From Actinomycetota bacterium (GTDB taxonomy: Bacteria; Actinomycetota; Thermoleophilia; UBA2241): a stretch of DNA of 9,026 bases. The notes beneath the pieces were generated by a model. It worked only from the letters and a program-made list of their open reading frames with translations, searched no databases and had not been told where the DNA came from. Position numbers and translations under genes: made by a program. Where the stretch lies: the NCBI GenBank assembly GCA_003164655.1, contig PLTW01000025.1, forward strand, positions 1 to 9,026, in the 5' to 3' direction. Below are positions 6,781-9,026 of this stretch, piece after piece; position 1 is the stretch's first letter, and each line of letters starts with the position of its first letter.

Positions 6781-7346
6781 ACGAACGCCAACGTGCCGAA
6801 CGATTGCTGGTGGAACGGAGTCTGTCGCCCGAGCTCGAAGCGCATTGCCGCAGTACGGCGCTGCAGGCCGAGCGGCTGGCCCGGCGCTGGGGGGCGGCGC
6901 CCGACGATGCCGCGGTCGCGGGCCTTCTGCACGACCTCTGCCGCGAGCTCACGCGGCAGGAGGTGCTGGATCTGGCGCGAAAGCACGGGCTCGAGATCGA
7001 CTCGATCGAGGAGGAGTACGCGGTGCAGCTCCTGCACGCGCGCGTCGCGGCCGCCGAGGTCGCGCAGGCGGGCTTTTCGCCGCAGGTGGCCGAGGCGATC
7101 CGCCGGCACACGCTGGGGGGCCCGGGCATGAGCGTGCTCGACGCCTGCCTGTTCGTGGCCGACGCCACCGCGCCGGGGCGCACCTGGAAGGGAGTCGACG
7201 AGGTGCGTCGTCAGGCGACCGAGTCGCTCGACGACGCCGTCATGGTGCTGGCCCGGCGCGACGTGGCCCGGCTGCGCGCCCGCGGACGCGAGCCGCACCC
7301 GCTGATGTTGGCGCTCATCGAGGAGCAGCATGGCTCGCCGGTCTGA
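6777..7346 (+). CDS. yqeK: HD-domain bis(5'-nucleosyl)-tetraphosphatase (symmetrical), YqeK family
   Basis: YqeK-family enzymes are metal-dependent HD hydrolases that split Ap4A into two ADP; the substrate here is inferred from the family. The 189-residue product has likely metal ligands H23 (EAHCRSTALQAERLA), H52-D53 (LLHDLCRE), H87 (LLHARVAA), H111 (IRRHTLGGPGMSVLD) and D129 (LFVADATAPGR). These are in the expected order and spacing. Its ATG overlaps the nadD stop as ATGA and has no clear ribosome binding site of its own, suggesting coupled translation. Its end overlaps the next gene by 17 nt. The frame is open further upstream, to a start at 6252, but that part lies wholly within nadD and has no family similarity. 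Confidence 0.93.
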   Translation: MNERQRAERLLVERSLSPELEAHCRSTALQAERLARRWGAAPDDAAVAGLLHDLCRELTRQEVLDLARKHGLEIDSIEEEYAVQLLHARVAAAEVAQAGFSPQVAEAIRRHTLGGPGMSVLDACLFVADATAPGRTWKGVDEVRRQATESLDDAVMVLARRDVARLRARGREPHPLMLALIEEQHGSPV

Positions 7347-8481
7347 AGGCTATCGCGCCCGCCGCCTTGCGGCTCGCCGCAGCCGGCGCTGGGGCGCCTA
7401 TCAGAACCTCGTGCTTTACGCGCTGGCCGCCATCGTCGCCTTTGGCGCCGTGCTGGGCGCGGTGCGCCTGGCCCACGATCTGCGCCATCACCACGCGCTG
7501 CCCAGCACCGGGAGCTACCTGGCGCTGGTCACGGTCGGCGCCGGCGAGGCGGGCACGAACCCGACGGCGGCGCTGCTCGTCCACAACGCGAACCTCGCCA
7601 CGACCACCCTCTACACGATCCCGTCCAACCTGCTGCTCACCGAGCCCGGCGGAGAGTACGTCATGGCCAGCGACGCTCTCGCCGAGGGTCAGCTCGAGCC
7701 CTTCCTGGAGCGTCTCGTGCACGCGCCGCTCGACTACCGCCTCGATCTGACCTATGCCGACCTGGAGAAGCTGAGCGGCGCCGGCACTGTGTGGGTGACC
7801 GCCGGGACCCCCTTCAGCCTGCAGACCGGTGGCGCCATCCGTCTCTACAACGGCCGCTTTTCGATGCCGGCGAACCAGCTGCCGATCGTGCTGAGCGCCG
7901 CCGGCAAGGGCGACACCGACCAGGCCAGCGCCCAGGAGGCGTTCGTTTCGGCGGCGCTGGCCGGCGCCGCGCTCGTGCCGGCCGGGCAGCAGTCGGCGAC
8001 GATCAAGACGATCGCCGCCCGGCACAAGGGCGCCGCCCGAAGCGACGTCCGCGACCTGCTCGAGACGATGGTCGCGGGCCGGGTGACGGTGTCGCGACTG
8101 CCGTCGGAGGGGCAGGTCTCAGAGGGTCAGTTCGCCTGGCGACCCGATCCAGCGGCGATCACCGCTCAGATCACTCGCAATGCCCGCGACTTCAACGCCC
8201 CGTACACGGTGGTGGTCGAAAACGGGTCGGGCGCTCTGGACATCGGCACCATGGTGATCAATCGCCTGGCCGGCCTCAACGTCAACCTGCCGGGTGTGCG
8301 CAACGCCGCCTCGTTCGATCACGACATCACCCAGATCTTCGCCGGTGCCAAGGCCTTCGGGGTGGCCAACGAGGTGCGTGGTATACTCGGCCGCGGCGTT
8401 GTCCTGACGGGCAACGGGTTGCCCGACACGACGGTGGTCGTCGTCGTCGGCAAAGACCTGACGGCAAAGGATCTGCAGTAG
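7330..8481 (+). CDS. Membrane-anchored LCP-like protein with C-terminal LytR_C domain; LCP catalytic residues apparently missing
   Basis: The 383-residue protein has an Arg-rich cytoplasmic N-terminus (1-21), one transmembrane helix at about 24-46, and the rest outside the membrane. Residues about 62-215 read like a remote LytR-CpsA-Psr domain: a strand pair TAALLVHNANLATTTLYTIP, an LDYRLDLTYADLEKL stretch resembling the family's IDYYVVVNFDGF, and a late helix AQEAFVSAAL. The SIPRD motif is replaced by TIPSN (96-100), and the YVRFR and RxxRQQ arginines needed for phospholipid transfer are absent. Residues about 291-376 match LytR_C (YTVVVENGSG ... TTVVVVVGKDL). ATG 7330 has AGGAG 4 nt upstream and overlaps yqeK. 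LCP genes commonly sit between yqeK and rsfS. The LytR_C call is good; the LCP ancestry and loss of activity are inference. Confidence 0.72.
   Translation: MARRSEGYRARRLAARRSRRWGAYQNLVLYALAAIVAFGAVLGAVRLAHDLRHHHALPSTGSYLALVTVGAGEAGTNPTAALLVHNANLATTTLYTIPSNLLLTEPGGEYVMASDALAEGQLEPFLERLVHAPLDYRLDLTYADLEKLSGAGTVWVTAGTPFSLQTGGAIRLYNGRFSMPANQLPIVLSAAGKGDTDQASAQEAFVSAALAGAALVPAGQQSATIKTIAARHKGAARSDVRDLLETMVAGRVTVSRLPSEGQVSEGQFAWRPDPAAITAQITRNARDFNAPYTVVVENGSGALDIGTMVINRLAGLNVNLPGVRNAASFDHDITQIFAGAKAFGVANEVRGILGRGVVLTGNGLPDTTVVVVVGKDLTAKDLQ
8379..8387 (+). promoter_or_regulatory. Candidate extended -10 promoter inside the LCP-like gene, upstream of rsfS
   Basis: TGGTATACT combines a TGn extension with TATACT, a 5/6 match to the -10 consensus, in a region that is otherwise very GC-rich. 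The -35 region is poor, which extended -10 promoters tolerate. Transcription would start near 8394, about 85-135 nt before the possible rsfS starts. It lies within coding sequence and is supported by motif match only. Confidence 0.3.
8466..8471 (+). promoter_or_regulatory. Candidate ribosome binding site of rsfS
   Basis: AAAGGA lies in the last codons of the LCP-like gene, 6 nt before a GTAG junction (8478-8481) that contains its stop codon. Its position fits initiation close to 8478, where the RsfS frame has GTA and not a usual start codon. It is too far (57 nt) from the first canonical GTG at 8529 to serve that codon. Confidence 0.35.
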
Positions 8482-8528
8482 CCGCGAGCCAGCAGAACGA
8501 GCGGGGGCTGGGCCTGGTACACGAGGCC

Positions 8529-8879
8529 GTGCGGCTCGCCGCCGCCAAGAAGGCCCACGACGCGGTCGTGCTCGACATGGCCGAAGCGGTCGGTTACACC
8601 GACTACTTCGTCATCCTGAGCGGCGGCAGCACCCGTCAGGCCAGGGCCATCGCCGACGCTGTGAGCGAGGGGCTGCGGGCGGCCGGTGTGCGCGCGGCGC
8701 GCGTCGAAGGGCAGCGCGAAGCGGAGTGGATCCTCCTCGACTACCTCGACATGGTCGTGCACGTCTTCACGCCGGGCGCGCGCGACTTCTACCGCCTCGA
8801 AGCCCTGTGGGGCGACGTGCCCCGGGTGAGCGTCGATTCCGGCGAGGCAGACGACAGCGCGGCGTCGCGGACCGGCTGA
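8529..8879 (+). CDS. rsfS: Ribosomal silencing factor RsfS (true start probably upstream, near 8478-8514)
   Basis: RsfS (RsfA/Iojap/YbeB family) binds uL14 on the 50S subunit and blocks subunit joining when nutrients are low. The product shows HDAVVLDMAEAVGYTDYFVILSG in overlapping blocks, STRQARAIADAV, VEGQREAEWILLDYLDMVVHVF and the terminal YRLEALWGDVP, all diagnostic. From GTG 8529 it is 116 residues, but this cuts the first helix (LGLVHEAVRLAAAKKA) that the family normally has. The frame is open upstream with no ATG, GTG or TTG between the LCP-like stop and 8529. GTA at 8478 and CTG at 8508 and 8514 are the nearest substitutes. A 20-residue acidic tail follows the conserved end. The identity is firm; the start is not. 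Confidence 0.93.
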   Translation: MRLAAAKKAHDAVVLDMAEAVGYTDYFVILSGGSTRQARAIADAVSEGLRAAGVRAARVEGQREAEWILLDYLDMVVHVFTPGARDFYRLEALWGDVPRVSVDSGEADDSAASRTG

Positions 8880-8881
8880 CA

Positions 8882-8921
8882 GGCCGCGGCGGCCGTCATC
8901 CCGAGGGATGATTCCGCGGCC
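8882..8921 (+). terminator. GC-rich hairpin after rsfS, possible terminator without a T-run
   Basis: GGCCGCGG (8882-8889) is the exact inverted complement of CCGCGGCC (8914-8921). Inside lies a second stem, TCATCC (8896-8901) with GGATGA (8906-8911), around a CGAG loop; the two stems are separated by a 5-versus-1 internal loop. The structure begins 2 nt after the rsfS stop and precedes a gene with its own strong ribosome binding site, so it is well placed to end the cluster's transcript. No run of T follows, so it is not a classical intrinsic terminator. The left arm can also fold on itself (8882-8886 with 8890-8894). Confidence 0.45.
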
Positions 8922-8972
8922 CTTCGGCGAACTGGTCAGCGTCGCCATACCCGACGACTGGAGGGAACGACC

Positions 8973-9026
8973 ATGAAGACGATCATGTTGTGCTGTGTCG
9001 TGCTCGTGGCGGCGGCGGGCTGGGCC
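8973..9026 (+). CDS. Start of an unidentified gene encoding a signal-peptide-like N-terminus (cut by the right edge)
   Basis: Only 18 codons are present, reading MKTIMLCCVVLVAAAGWA. A lysine near the start followed by a hydrophobic run ending in small residues fits a secretion signal or a first membrane helix. A strong GGAGGG (8960-8965) lies 7 nt before ATG 8973, and the frame is open to the edge. It lies 93 nt after rsfS, beyond a hairpin, so it probably starts a new transcription unit. I do not recognise the gene. The two adjacent cysteines (residues 7-8) lie in the middle of the hydrophobic run, not in a clear lipobox. Confidence 0.65.
   Translation, partial: MKTIMLCCVVLVAAAGWA

Noticed and set aside
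6764..7750. A 328-codon open frame spanning yqeK and the LCP-like gene in a third frame
   Set aside because: It crosses two real genes, its product is Arg/Ala-rich without motifs, and the start has no support.
7791..8477. Upstream extension of the rsfS frame to 7791
   Set aside because: This part is the off-frame reading of the LCP-like gene and has no RsfS similarity; a fusion is not credible.
1..9026. Search for tRNA, rRNA, CRISPR repeats, transposon ends or phage genes
   Set aside because: No cloverleaf, regular repeat-spacer pattern, transposase motif or compositional break was seen; gene density leaves no gap over 100 nt between genes.

Overview
The window is a GC-rich (roughly 70% G+C by eye, with strongly G/C third codon positions), densely packed stretch of chromosome from a bacterium, most likely a deep-branching actinobacterium such as Thermoleophilia or Coriobacteriia. 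That placement is inference. It rests on the gene order RNase E/G - rplU - rpmA - obgE - proB - proA - nadD - yqeK - LCP/LytR_C - rsfS, on the LytR_C-tailed membrane protein, on GTG starts, and on promoter-like boxes of the TAnnnT type. All ten identified genes, and an eleventh gene cut by the right edge, lie on the + strand. No RNA gene, mobile element, CRISPR array or phage gene is visible.

Layout: positions 1-131 are open coding-type sequence leading into an RNase E/G catalytic core (128-1807). A very good sigma70-type promoter (TTGACA-17-TAGCAT) sits in the only real gap before rplU (1874-2227), which overlaps rpmA (2217-2471) by 11 nt. A short gap holding a tight hairpin over the Shine-Dalgarno sequence precedes obgE (2508-3791). 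A TACAAT box just before the proB ATG suggests a leaderless internal transcript. proB (3807-4910) and proA (4907-6154) overlap by ATGA. nadD (6169-6780) and yqeK (6777-7346) also overlap by ATGA, and yqeK overlaps the LCP/LytR_C membrane protein (7330-8481) by 17 nt. rsfS follows with an unclear start and ends at 8879. After a GC-rich hairpin (8882-8921), a new gene with a signal-peptide-like N-terminus starts at 8973 and runs off the window.

The genes form a housekeeping cluster. L21, L27, the Obg GTPase, RsfS and probably the RNase act on or around the 50S ribosomal subunit and RNA processing. ProB and ProA make glutamate-5-semialdehyde for proline. NadD makes NaAD for NAD, and YqeK hydrolyses Ap4A-type dinucleotides. 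I did not find a previously undescribed system. The points most worth a second look are: the LCP-like protein, which lacks the family's catalytic residues; the missing canonical start codon of rsfS; the hairpin over the obgE ribosome binding site; the possible leaderless proB transcript; and the unresolved reading frame at the left edge.
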